Translations under genes and position numbers: made by a program
The notes under the pieces: generated by a model
Databases searched by the model: none
Seen by the model: the letters and a program-made list of their open reading frames with translations, nothing else
What the model was told of the DNA's origin: nothing
Part shown: positions 48,065 to 58,699 of the stretch, piece by piece
How the letters are laid out: every line of letters starts with the position of its first letter
Position numbering within the stretch: the stretch's first letter is position 1
Source of the DNA: Drosophila miranda
Taxonomy: Eukaryota; Arthropoda; Insecta; Diptera; Drosophilidae
Length of the DNA: 64,000 nucleotides
NCBI RefSeq assembly: GCF_003369915.1
Contig: NC_046673.1
Span: 11,826,001-11,890,000, forward strand
Reading direction: 5' to 3'

Positions 48065-50735
48065 TTCCTCGTTCTATTGCTTCTGCTACTGCTGCTGCCG
48101 TTTGCAATTGTTGGAAAATGCAAATTTCGCAAAAGGATATGCCCATGCATAAATGTGGAGGACCGGAGGACAGCCGGGGACCAGGGAGCGAAACAGGTCA
48201 GGTCAGGAAGGAGTCACAGCCGACATCAGGCAGAAGCCAGACACGAAGCAAACATATTTCATGCAGTCTCAATTGGAATTCTAAATCAATCAGATTGAGA
48301 CGGGGCCAGCAACTCAGCTTGCCAATGCACTGGATGCACTCAGAGAAAAGAGCAAAGCAGCTGCCATCTTCTTCACTGCACAATAAGCATAGCACAGGGC
48401 GGGTAAGTAGTATCTCTCACACAAGTATAAAGATCTTAAGCCTACATATGAATATGAATGGATATAAAACTATTCAACAGTAAGATAGTCTAAATGATAT
48501 CTATCATCGCTAATAGAACGAAATGAAGTCATACTTGTATAGTTTTTTTAAACTTAAATTTAGTTAATTATCTCACGATATAACATTCTTTTTATGTATT
48601 TCGATGAAGGAAGGTACCCAGTGCATGTCCCAATAAATATTTGCACAGATATTCCGGTGTGATACAAGATAGTCGAAAGACCATTGGCTATCTGGGGCCA
48701 TCTCCTCTTTCTGCAAAGCTCCTCTCGCATTCTCTCAGTGTCCCAAAAGTTGGTGCGTCTGTGCATTAAGTAAGACACAAATCATAATCGTATGCGTGGG
48801 CATGGGGGCTGAGGGCTGGGGGCTGGGGGCTGAGGGCAATGGCAACTGGACATGGATCTGTGCCGAGGTCCACAGGGCAGGCAGGCAGGCCTCGTCCTGG
48901 TAGGAAATGCAAAATTTCAAATATGAATTGAACTGATATATTAATGGCCACTTGAGTTGCACTCTCCGCTGAGCCAGGACTTGGGGACGTTTGTCAGCAA
49001 AAGTAACTGCAACTTCCTGGGGCAGGAGTTGCCAACGGGGCAGAAGGTAGGAGGCCAAGGAAGGGAGGGAAAGGGCGACCGGGTCGGTGTTGGCATTTAT
49101 AAATCAAAATTTTGGGCCAACAAACTGAACACAGACGCACTCGCACTAACACAAAGGGAGGACATCTCTAGGCCTGTTTCTGTTTCTGATTCTGAGAGTA
49201 TCTGTGAGGATTGTGTAATTGCCAGGACCTGGACTGCATCCTGCCGGGAAGATGGGCGTAGGATGTGGCTTGAGGTGGGTCCCTGTGTGTGGGCCACAAT
49301 TGCAGCAACTTATCTCTCGCCTGCCCATATAAATAATGACAAGCACGACGACAAATAATAATGCACACATACACACACAGAGAGAGAGAGAGACACAGAC
49401 ACTCGCACAGGACACAGGACATGGCAGGACAATAGGCCTGAAAGAATTGTGGAAGCGGGACGAGAAGTGGTGACTGGGTGACCGATGTGTGTGTGCATAA
49501 TATGAAAATTTATGTGCGGAAAGGATTGAAAATAAATTTATGAATTATATTGGTTAGAAAATTGCATCTACTCAAGGATATCCTTAATGTCTCTAGGATG
49601 TGCATGCCTCTGCCTTGTACGATGCACGAGCCACTGTCGCCGGATGCTCGCCCAAACCTATCTGTTACATTCAACAATGTATCCTGATTCAATTTATTGT
49701 TTGTTTGATTTGCATTGTCTGTGCCCCTTAGACAATTGCCAGTCGCCAGATACTATCCCGCCCTGCACTGCAATTTGTGTGGTGGCCATATACAATATAT
49801 GGATATCATGGCTATCGGAACTCTCTTTCTCTCCCTATTCTTCATTGTTAGAGCCATTTAATCAGCGATAACAGCTGCAATTTGCGCCCAAAGTGCTTTT
49901 CGAATCATCCCCAAATAACAAAAATATTAAAAATATGTACATAGGTATGAGAGTATAGAGAATGGAACAAAGATTTTCTCGCTGCCTGTCGGAGAGCTTA
50001 TCATAAAAATCCAATAAAAGTGGGCCATGGATTCCCCCTCGTTTCTCAAGCTTTTTATGTTTCACCCCTCGTGTTCTGTTTGTTCTGTTTGGAGTTCGAG
50101 TTCAAGTTCTTACCTGCTGCTACTTGCGGTATCATATAATGTAGTTTATGACTGCTGTGCCTCCCTGCCAAATCTGTCAAAGTTCAGTTACATGATTTCA
50201 TCCATCCACCTTCTTAGGGAATGGGGATGACTGATCCACGGAAAAAGGAACGGAACTGGCAATAAAAGTTTCCCGACACGTTTATGCTTATCTCGAACGT
50301 AATCGCAATCCCAATCCCAATCCTAGGACCAGCCAAGCACCAGACATGTCCTGGCAGTTCATCAAATGTCTGACGACAAGTCACGACTGGCTTATAGCTT
50401 TCAGAGACATCAATTGTGGGACACTTTTCATTAGTTTGGCATTACTATACGTTATTGATAGGGACGTGTGCCTGAGTGGCTGGCTAATGCGGTTTCCCTG
50501 TCGATGGCTGGCTTATAGCGATATATAAATAAATACAACATGTACATATGTATATAAATGTATGCATATTTATTTAAGGTTCTAGTCTTGTGGGTGAAAT
50601 TACAATTTTCGGAGAAAGTACTCTTCGCTGCCCCCGATATCAGCATTATCCTAAGATACGTCTTACGAAGGATAAGATTGTGGTTTCGAAACACAAGCTA
50701 TTTAAAATAGGAACAATGGGCAATATTCTGATTGC

Positions 50736-50948
50736 TTGCATCTTCTATCTTTGGCTCAAGCGATATGTAAAACTTTAGATCCTTCAAATTGCAAACTATT
50801 ATTAATTATACCAATATTATTATTTTCTTTTTGCCATCTTAAAAATGGAGATTATTTGAATCACGAAGGCAAAGCTCACCGTCGATACACGAGAGAAGAT
50901 TGTACCCTCCAGGAAGAGAACCCGAACTGCATCCCAGGTCCCTGCTAG
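50736..50948 (+). CDS. Probable secreted Cys-containing peptide, start unresolved
   Basis: The open frame contains a strong hydrophobic core (KLLLIIPILLFSFC). A polar, well-composed stretch follows (KNGDYLNHEGKAHRRYTRED), then a Cys-rich end CTLQEENPNCIPGPC and TAG. The second half uses C/G-ending codons as real fly genes do. The signal-peptide-like core plus three spaced cysteines looks like a small secreted peptide. There is no in-frame ATG, so either a short upstream exon supplies it (an acceptor-like ...ctttggctcaag or ...aaaactttag lies just upstream) or the start codon has been lost. AATAAA at 51127-51132 could end the transcript. Coordinates give the open frame, not a proven CDS. Confidence 0.4.
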   Translation: MHLLSLAQAICKTLDPSNCKLLLIIPILLFSFCHLKNGDYLNHEGKAHRRYTREDCTLQEENPNCIPGPC

Positions 50949-51126
50949 GCTCCTACTACCCTCAGTACCCCAGGTCGAGTCGAGGCTTTGGTCAAGTCTT
51001 CGAACTAAGATTTGTATAAAAGTTAAATACTTTGAAGACTTCGATTATTTCTCAACAAAGAAAGGCTGTATTGGTCACTGTGCTTAAAAATCGGAATGAT
51101 AAACTCAGTACAATATAAATTAACAT

Positions 51127-51132
51127 AATAAA
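51127..51132 (+). terminator. poly(A) signal candidate after the 50.7 kb peptide locus
   Basis: AATAAA about 180 bp after the TAG at 50948, in the same orientation. Confidence 0.35.
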
Positions 51133-51382
51133 CATTAAAAGGTGACTAAAAATAGCCATTCCCAGAACCAAGAACCTCGACCACGACCCAGACCGAGACC
51201 CATTCCCACATCGGTTTAGAGCCAGTTTTTCTGACCGAGGGTCTCGGCTTCAGTGCACATGATAATTGCGGTTCACAATTGAAATAATATTATTACAAAA
51301 TCAACACCTCAATTAGGTTTTTAATGTGTCATTTGAATAGCAAGTGCAATTACGGTGGGTGTGACATAGAGAGCGGTCGGCC

Positions 51383-51390
51383 CATAAAAG
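51383..51390 (+). promoter_or_regulatory. TATA-like box of the 51.4 kb peptide gene
   Basis: CATAAAAG about 59 bp before the ATG. It would place transcription start near 51413, giving a 5' UTR of roughly 29 bases. Confidence 0.45.
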
Positions 51391-51441
51391 CGGCAGCCTC
51401 GAAGCCAATGCCATCCATTGAACCGCCGGAGCTCCATCAAG

Positions 51442-51692
51442 ATGCGTCTCTATCTGCTGTTTGCCTTCGTCCTAAGCTGCTGTCTGCTGGTGAATAAAAG
51501 CCATAAGTAGGTTCAGTACCTAGCTAATACCGACTTTTCACTCTCTTTCAGCATCTGTCGGCAGCCGGAGTGAGCCATGGCCTGGGCCAGGGACTACTGG
51601 GTGTGGGCCACCATCGCAACTTGACGGGTTCCCCGCCACCACGTGGTGCTCCGCCGCCACCACCACCCAGCACCACAGCCTCCTCGGGGTAG
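51442..51692 (+). CDS. Small secreted proline-rich peptide, two exons (62 aa)
   Basis: Exon 1 (51442-51489) encodes 16 residues, MRLYLLFAFVLSCCLL. It ends at CTG|gtgaat, and exon 2 (51552-51692) begins after ctctctttcag in phase 0 with HLSAAGVSHG. A 62-bp intron is typical of flies. A signal peptide should be cleaved near SAA|GVSHG. The mature peptide has a Gly/Leu/His-rich first half, one N-glycosylation sequon (NLT) and a proline run ending PPPSTTASSG. Without splicing the frame meets a stop soon after the donor, which supports the intron. A CATAAAAG box lies at 51383-51390 and AATAAA at 51770-51775. It is probably secreted, of unknown role, and is the likely paralog of the 19.9-20.2 kb gene: same intron phase, same exon-2 length, same C terminus, opposite strand. 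Confidence 0.8.
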
Positions 51693-51769
51693 CAGAACCT
51701 TGGATACGGAGATTGGATCGACCCCTAATATGACCCCGTACCTTTGTTGTATAAGCACATTAGTTTCAG

Positions 51770-51775
51770 AATAAA
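51770..51775 (+). terminator. poly(A) signal of the 51.4 kb peptide gene
   Basis: AATAAA 78 bp after the TAG stop. Confidence 0.6.
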
Positions 51776-51924
51776 CAGAGCATTGTCACACAGCAAAAAT
51801 CAATAGTTTGGTTTGATATTATCATAGCAAGCTTTCCTTTCTGCCAAGTCATAGGAATTATAAAAGTTAGAAAAATACTGCGATAATTGAACGGAAGAGA
51901 CAGACCAGACACCCAAATCCAAAT

Positions 51925-52349
51925 ATGTTAACATCAAAATTTTTTGGGTGTTGCTTATCCGCTATAACGCCTACAATTATTTACGTATGGACATATAATG
52001 ACGTTGATACTGTTATTATTTTAATATATATTTTAATAAATTATATAATAAGATATCTCTCTATTATATACAAATTTTTTGGGTCGTCGCCGTTGTCCGA
52101 AATTTTACTCATATCATGCACATGTGCTTGCCCTCTAGTAATAATAAAAATAATACTTTTAATAATAGTACCTTTTGGGTACATGAAACAATGTTAAAAG
52201 GTCGCGATTTTATAAAAGCATCTTTGGCTCTGTCAATTACCCTCGTGAATACTTGGAAACGCTTTTCCAGAACATTAAGGCCTCGAAACGCATCGATCTG
52301 TCAAGAAGATTTTTTCACAAGATCTCTATATAAAAGCTCGCGTAGATGA
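51925..52349 (+). CDS. Coding-like segment with conflicting frames, possible decayed or spliced small gene
   Basis: TATAAAAG at 51859-51866 is followed by an ATG at 51925 opening a 90-residue, very AT-rich hydrophobic frame (MLTSKFFGCCLS...). Downstream, 52190-52349 is less AT-rich and is open in two other frames. One reads NYPREYLETLFQNIKASKR and beyond to TAA. The other reads LKGRDFIKASLALSITLV and beyond to TGA. The AT-rich middle could be an intron (donor-like GTATGG near 51985) or the locus may carry frameshifts. I cannot decide between a spliced gene and a relic. Confidence 0.25.
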
Positions 52350-52643
52350 ATGAATGATTTCACCGCAAACCTGATAGAACTAGTGCACACTATACGATTA
52401 TCATCGGAATAATGCGAATAAAGTTAGTAGGAATTAGCGAAATTACCTTTATCTGAATAGAACAGATCAGGGAGAGGAAAGCAGAACGAAGCGCAGCACG
52501 TGACCCATGACTGAGGTGAGGTGAGACTGCAATTTGTAATCACATTTGTTGATACAGCATACCCGATTGTTTATTGTTTCAGTCAATTGAACGGAAGCCC
52601 CTGTCCATCTCATATTTAGCTGGCCAAGATGGGACATATTCTC

Positions 52644-52680
52644 TATAAAGCAATCGCCGGAGCGAGAGCCGCCATCAGTT
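52644..52680 (+). promoter_or_regulatory. TATA box plus TCAGTT initiator of the Thr-rich peptide gene
   Basis: TATAAAG starts at 52644 and TCAGTT lies at 52675-52680. The adenine of the initiator is 33 bp from the TATA start, standard spacing for a fly core promoter. The ATG follows 23 bases later. Confidence 0.65.
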
Positions 52681-52699
52681 TTCCACTCATACTGAAGAG

Positions 52700-52933
52700 A
52701 TGAGGACGATAAAGTGCCGCTTCGTGGTGCTCCTGTTGGCCCTGCATTGCCTCGCCTGCGTTGGACTTGGAGTTGGAGCAGCACCCATTGGCGAGCATGT
52801 GGATCATGCTGGCTGCATTCGGATAACGATAGTAAAGCGGCCACTGGCGACCCCGACAACCACAACGACGACGACCACCACCACCACCACCACCACAACG
52901 ACAACGGCGGCCACCACAGTAGCCACTGGCTGA
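52700..52933 (+). CDS. Small secreted threonine-rich (mucin-like) peptide, intronless (77 aa)
   Basis: The ATG at 52700 opens a 77-residue frame. It has a basic N terminus (MRTIKCR), a long hydrophobic stretch and a likely cleavage near VGAA|PIGEH. The mature part starts with a short His/Asp-containing segment with one Cys, then KRPLATP, then 17 consecutive threonines, and ends AATTVATG. Such a Thr block is a typical substrate for O-glycosylation, so a mucin-like secreted or extracellular-matrix role is plausible. Threonine codons are mixed (ACA, ACC, ACG), so the tract is not a pure trinucleotide slip. The promoter is well formed, with a TATA box at 52644 and a TCAGTT initiator at 52675-52680, and AATAAA follows the stop by about 48 bp. 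No named family is recognised. Confidence 0.75.
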   Translation: MRTIKCRFVVLLLALHCLACVGLGVGAAPIGEHVDHAGCIRITIVKRPLATPTTTTTTTTTTTTTTTTTAATTVATG

Positions 52934-52980
52934 AGATGCAGATGCGATGGAATTCGAATTAGATTTCTGTATTCGAATGA

Positions 52981-52986
52981 AATAAA
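52981..52986 (+). terminator. poly(A) signal of the Thr-rich peptide gene
   Basis: AATAAA 48 bp after the TGA stop. Confidence 0.6.
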
Positions 52987-52999
52987 AGCCCAAGCGAAA

Positions 53000-55790
53000 G
53001 GCGGAATCATGTTAATAGCATACTCTCAGGCAGCCACTCGAAATGTAATTTCAAAAGCACTCCAGCCCCCAGCCTCCATTCTCCATTCTCCGTCTTCCAG
53101 CCCCCAGCCCCCATCCTCCATATCCTCCCCAAGGTAATGGGCCAAAGGCAGACCGCACAATGCACAAACGAAGCTGCCGAATATAATTAAATATTTTATC
53201 GCACAAAAAGTGCCAAAAATGAAACGACAACAAGAAAATGAGCAACCGGCATGCGTTTGGCCGGCTACCAGGGTCTGGCACTGGTACTGGGCCTGGTTGG
53301 TCCTCGGCCTGGACCATTGTGGAAGTGTGGAGAGCCCAGGTAGAGCCCCGCTTTCCTTCTAATTCTGTAAGCTGACATTGTTTTGGCAGTCGGGAAAAGA
53401 TTGTATGAGGATAAGGGTAAGGGCAAGGTGGGGCCGAGTGAGTGTGGAACCTATGTTTCCCCACAAACAATAAACCCGCAGATCCCCTCTTCCTCTACCT
53501 TTCGGGCAGTGCATTTCTTGGGTCCTTTCAGATGGAATCTTTCGGTTGCCGGCAACTACTACAGCAACAACTACAGCACCCCCACCCGTCGCCCATTGTT
53601 CTCTACTCCATTTTGTTGTTCCGACAATTTCCATATGAATTTTAATTATAATTTTTCTATGCTCATTTTCATGAAAACAATCAAAAATGACTTTTGTGCC
53701 TGCTCTCCAAAAAAAAACTACACTTCAGTGGCAGTGGCAGGGCAGGGCAGGACAGGGAAATGGGGCAGGGACCCGTTGCAAATTGTCACTGGCATTTATA
53801 TGGCTGGAGGCCCAGTCGCCAGTGGCAGCTGCCAGGCAGGGGATCGGAGGTGGCGAACTACATGTCAAGTGGCTTTGTTCGCAGAAATGTCCCAAAGGTA
53901 CAGCTGTGGATGGAATGCTCTAACAGAAAGATGGGAGGAGTGGAATGGATACTGTCATTTTTAGATACTCGTACTCCTAGATCAGAGATGGAATCAAATG
54001 GAACATTTTCGCAGGTCGATCAAAGATCGGAAAAAGGCATAGAGACAGATTACAAAGAAAATAATTGCAAAAACTATACCGGAACCCAGATGGAATCCAG
54101 AAAAAAGAGTTTCAGAGATCATTGAATGTATAGATACAGAAGGAAAATAAAAGCAAGGAATCGAGAAAATAAAGAACAATACATTTAAGAAATATGAATT
54201 TAAAATACAAGTTCCCTCTTAAATACATAATTTGTCTCCGATCAGCAAAAAATACAGAAGATCATTGAATAAACCCATTAGAAATACTTCTTGGAGAGGA
54301 ACAGCCAGACATTCTTTCTTAAAAGAAAGGAATTTTCAGAAGGAAATATGCCGAAGATGCCAATATCGAAGAATAAAAGAGATCAAAGTTTCACCATAAA
54401 AAAGCGATTGAAAATGTTAATCAAATGAAATTCTCAAGGAACAATGAATGTTCCAGATCTCTTTAGAGCAGATCCTTTTCTGAAAAATATACGGCACCAA
54501 ATCAGAGATAAACTCCAGGCCGAGGGCATTTACAGAACATATGTATATGCTCTATTCCGAGAGAGAGAGAGAGAGACAGAGAGAGAGCGAGAGAGATAGC
54601 GAGAGGGGGAAAGAGAGAGAGTAAGTGAGTAAAGGGAGTGGGCAAATTATATTCCAGCATAAAAAGTAACACAAAAGCAACACGGCGACATAAACAAGTT
54701 AACAGAGCGAGGAGTTGTTTGCCCTTTGTGGCTGTCGCTGTTGGCCAGGACCTGCTGCAGTAGTTGTTGCTGGTAGTGGCAGCTCGGCAGCTCGGCTCGG
54801 ATGGCACGTTAGCGCTGCTAACATCCGTTTCCTGCCCTGGCCAAAAAACAATCCACCCATATGACAACTGTCGCTGTCCCTGTCCCAGTCCCAGTCCCAT
54901 TCCCAGTCCCTACTCATGCTCCTGTCACTGGCCATGCATACAACATAGTTTTTGAAAATGCCGCGAGGTGGTGCACACCTGTGCCGCATGCAGAACATCT
55001 CCCCTCCCCACCCCACCACGCTTTGACGAGATTTGCACCTGTCCAAAGGCCCAGCTCGGAGGCTGTCATTATGCATTCTGATGACATTTTGCCGTTGTCT
55101 TTTGTGCAAAATTATTTTTGCTGTCGGCTAATTAAGAGGACTGCAGAGAGCTGAAGAACCAAGCGGATTTGGATTGAAGAGACGCCCCTCAACCCAATGG
55201 TTGTCTTCCTCATCGATCCCGGGTCGGTCCCTGGCTGGGACAGAAACTAATTTTGCAAACATTTGTCAGCTCATTAACAATTCAATTTGCTGCATAAACG
55301 ACCTAAACATACAAATACCAGGACCAGGCCCAGGCCCAGGAACGGCGACCTAAGGCGTAGAATAGTTGTACCACACATGCAAACGCAGTAAATACTCAAT
55401 TAATGGCAGAAGTAAAACTAACGTGGAACCTTTTTGGGGTAGCCCCCATTCACCCCAGAGACAGAGAGAGAGAGAGAGAGAGAAAGAGTGACCCCCGGAA
55501 CGGAGAGTAACGCAAAACTCAATCGCTCGTGCCTGGCACTTGAAAGCGGGTTCCCCCTTTTTGTTTTTTTTTTGTTCCTTTTCGCTTTCTATTTGGGTAG
55601 CCAGCTCTTTGATTTCTCGGGTCGGATAGTGGTTTGGGTCTGAGTCTGGGTCGGTGTCCAGCTCCGGCTCTGGCTCCGGGTTCATCTCCAGGAATGGTAC
55701 CATAACTGCGGGCATTTTTCTAATTATGTACAGAGGATAGCAAAGCACAACTGCTTTGAACCCATTTCTCCGGTACAAAGCCCAAATAAT
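53000..55790. other. Intergenic stretch between the Thr-rich peptide gene and the SLC5 gene
   Basis: No supported gene. A 193-codon plus-strand open frame at 53383-53964 lacks an ATG start, domains and gene-like codon use. GA tracts lie at 54557-54622 and 55457-55486. Confidence 0.5.
54557..54622. repeat. Long GA-rich tract
   Basis: GA runs with CAGAG and CGAGA interruptions over about 65 bp. Potential GAGA-factor sites. Confidence 0.8.
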
Positions 55791-55802
55791 TATGAATTGT
55801 GT

Positions 55803-55808
55803 TTTATT
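55803..55808 (-). terminator. poly(A) signal of the SLC5 gene
   Basis: AATAAA on the minus strand, about 98 bp beyond the TGA of the transporter. This is a normal distance for a fly 3' UTR. Confidence 0.6.
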
Positions 55809-55905
55809 TTAAATATTTGCTAAGCTACCGAAGGAACATTCATCCACCCGCTGGTCAGCCACCATCCATCCATCCATCCACCCATTCACCCATTCACCAT
55901 TCGCT

Positions 55906-58692
55906 TCACGTTGCCGTCTCCTGTATGGCCTTGTGCTTGAGTCCAAGTCCATCTGGCGTCCTGGAGGGGATCTGTGACTGCTTGTGGCGACGTCGCTCCA
56001 GCCAGCGGCGGACGAAGGGCGTGAGCAGCCGCGCGTCCACGGCGTCCAGGTCCGTTTCCCGCAGCAGTAGACTGGTGACGAGGGCCACCACGATAGTCAA
56101 CAGTGCCCCAAAGAGGGTGAAGTAGAGATACGAGATGCGATACAGCTGGAAGGGTCCACTGGAGGCCTCATGACTGCAGACAAAAACAAAGAACCGATCC
56201 ATTAAATTAAGAGTGAGGGAATCTGTAAAAAAGGAGACCCCACCTGAAGGCACCGTCGAGCGGCAGACTGGCAAAATTGCGCGGCTCGCCGGCAAAGGTG
56301 TAGTTGCAGCCCATTGTGGAGTAGGGCTTCCGTTGGTACACCAGATTCCCCGTGACCAGCTCTCGTTGGGCGCTCACACACATCCAGGCCATGACCACCA
56401 GCGAACTGAAGCCGCCGAGTAGGGCTCCCTTGGAGTTCACCCAAGGCAGCATGACTCCGGCCGTGAAGATGCCCAGGAGCGGGCCATTGGCCACCGAGGA
56501 GAGTGTGATGGTCAGCTGCAAGACAGCGCCCAGCTTCTCCACTACTAAGACCAACGCCACGAAGACGATGCCAAAGACGACGACGACGCTGCGCATCACG
56601 AAGGCCGTCTGTCCCTCAGTGAGAGGCTGACTCCTGAAGGTCTTCACGAAGTCCTCCAGAACGACGGCCGAGAGGGAGTTGAGTCCCGTAGAGAGCGAGG
56701 AGAGGGCCGCACTAAAAACCCCGGCCACAAATACACCGGGCAGACCCGGATACGAGCCCAGGGTCTCCATTACAAGCAAAGGCAGGAGCTGGTCGTTGCG
56801 CTTGGCCAACTTCGTCTCCAGGGGATCGCACTGGGCATAGGTGGCGTAGATCAGGAGACCCGTGTAGCCGCAGATCATGAGGAAGGCCAGCACCCCGGCA
56901 ATGAAGGTCCAGATGGCGATGCGGGCATCTTTAAGGGTTGGCAGCGAGAGGTAGCGCTGGATCATGTTCTGGCTGATCGCGTTCGACTTGAGCCAATGGG
57001 CTACGCCGCCGAGGACCAGGGAGTAGAAGGTATACCGCTCGGTGATGTCCGGCGTGAAGTTGGGCCTCTCCAGGCGCGCCGTCTCCTGGGCCCTCTGCCA
57101 GACGACGCTCGGTCCCCCGATGTCCAGGGTGCCTTTGATGAGCACCAGAGCCATAGCACCGAACATGATGATGGTTTGAATGACATCCGTCCAGACAACG
57201 GCCTTAAGGCCTCCGATGCAGGTGTAAAAGATGCAGACCACACAGACAATGGGCGTTACTATGTGGATGTTCACCCCGGTGGCCTGGTTGAAGGCTATAG
57301 CCGGGACATAGATCACAATCGGCAGCCAAAGGAGCTAAAGGGGATATCTTATAAGAAACCGCAACAATGCTGCACTGAAGCAATGATCACTCACCGAAGC
57401 AACAATGAACATGACGGAGCCAAAGAGACGTAGACTCCGATTGTAGCGCTGTTCCAGGTACTGCAAAGAGACCGTCAACCGTCAGTCGGATCACGTCCTG
57501 TCGGAAGATGGAGGGAGGCGGAGGCTTACCTTATACGTGGATATCAGATTGAGTTCATGGAAGACCGGCAGGAATAAGTAGTACATGCAGAAACCCATCA
57601 GCACCAGTGAGCCCATGATGTACATGTACTGGGCACCATACAGATACACCTCCGTGGGAGTGCCCAGCAGAGTGATGCCCGAGATGAAGCTGAGGGTAAA
57701 GATTGCAACAACAGCTCGACATGAGAAGGTATCCGTATAACGTTTCCCAATTGCCTTGACCTTCACAATAGTACTGTCGACTGTCGTCGATCTCTGTCAT
57801 CATCTCAGGGGAGATCAAAGTGCGTTTTATACAATTCAATTAGCACCAATGTCGTCTTCGTCGCTTAAATTGTCCGGAATCTTAGTCGCAGTCTCAGTCG
57901 CAGTCTCAGTCTCAGTCTCAGTCGCGCAGGCAATTGAGCGTCATCAATTTGAATGCCCTGCATGCGGGTTAGTTGGTTCGTTAGCGACGTTAGGCAATCC
58001 ACGGAGCCCAGCTTTTGCGGGCCAATTATTAATTATGAAACATTCCGATTTGGTGCGTTGATAGGAGAACGAGTTTGCTAAAAATAAACCCCAGCGGACG
58101 GCCGCTATGGGCAGAAACTAGGGCAGACTACGACCTACAATGGGGGATCGGGAACTGCATGGTCTTAATGGGGATGTTCGCCAAATCACTGGGAGCTAAA
58201 TGGTGAAGGCCTATCTGCGTTTTGGGTTCATTTTATACTTGTATCAGGAACGACTTAATATGATCTATTGATCCTTTTTTAAGGTACTTTCTGAATGAGT
58301 TTAATTTCATATGTACATATATTGAAATTGTAAGCCTTTATTTTTATAAGCAATTTGAGCTTATTCCATCTAGAAACTCGGAATTCTAAATGATATAAGA
58401 TTGACCATAAGCTATCCGACGAAAACTTGACATCCCAAATTCATACCCACCTCGATATCAGAGACATGGTGATGGGAAATATCTTCATCTGCCTGCCGCC
58501 CACTAGATAGGAGGCTGCACTGTTGGCCGCCTCCTCGGCGCCACCGTGGGCCCGCTGCTTGCGGGACTCTCGACGCAGCTGCAGGCAGAAGTAGACCCCA
58601 ATCACGGCGCAGATGGCCAGCATCATGCAAAAGACCAGATAGTCCGGCCAGCCGAAGCTCTGTAGGCTGGCGCGCAGCTCCTCCACATGCAT
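55906..58692 (-). CDS. SLC5-family sodium/solute symporter, five exons, complete
   Basis: This gene encodes a plasma-membrane carrier expected to move an organic solute (monocarboxylate or vitamin type) inward with Na+. Exons read on the minus strand are 58692-58451, 57689-57530, 57460-57395, 57334-56244 and 56173-55906. Introns are 761, 69, 60 and 70 bp, all GT-AG, and all phases join cleanly to give 608 residues, the usual family length. The start has CAAA immediately before ATG, and the frame continues upstream only through non-ATG codons. Visible landmarks are WPDY at residues 15-18, YLVGG at 62-66, GTPTEVY at 90-96 (the split Ser before it is built across intron 1), WTDVIQ near 204 and FSAALSSLSTG near 363-373. 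The last is the family's conserved helix with the Na+-site serines/threonine. About 13 membrane spans are expected, followed by a basic cytoplasmic tail. An AATAAA lies about 100 bp after the stop. The fly SMCT/SMVT-like group has many members, so I do not assign an ortholog or exact substrate. Confidence 0.95.
57883..57926. repeat. CAGTCT/CAGTCG six-base tandem repeat inside SLC5 intron 1
   Basis: About seven six-base units (CAGTCT, with CAGTCG variants) lie in the only long intron of the transporter gene. The rest of that intron (57690-58450) shows no exon-like segment. Confidence 0.7.
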
Positions 58693-58699
58693 TTTGCCA

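Larger units (their letters stand above)
41560..50570. other. Non-coding stretch
   Basis: No supported gene. It contains the 43.9 kb stem-loop, AC tracts near 46000-46057, and a homeodomain-type site cluster at 47.27-47.55 kb. Long open frames at 43325-43942 and 45394-45915 (-) look like chance. Confidence 0.55.

Noticed and set aside
53383..53964. 193-codon plus-strand open frame
   Set aside because: No ATG start, no domain and poor codon use. Probably chance.
56996..57433. Plus-strand frame across the SLC5 exons
   Set aside because: Antisense shadow of the transporter coding sequence and introns.
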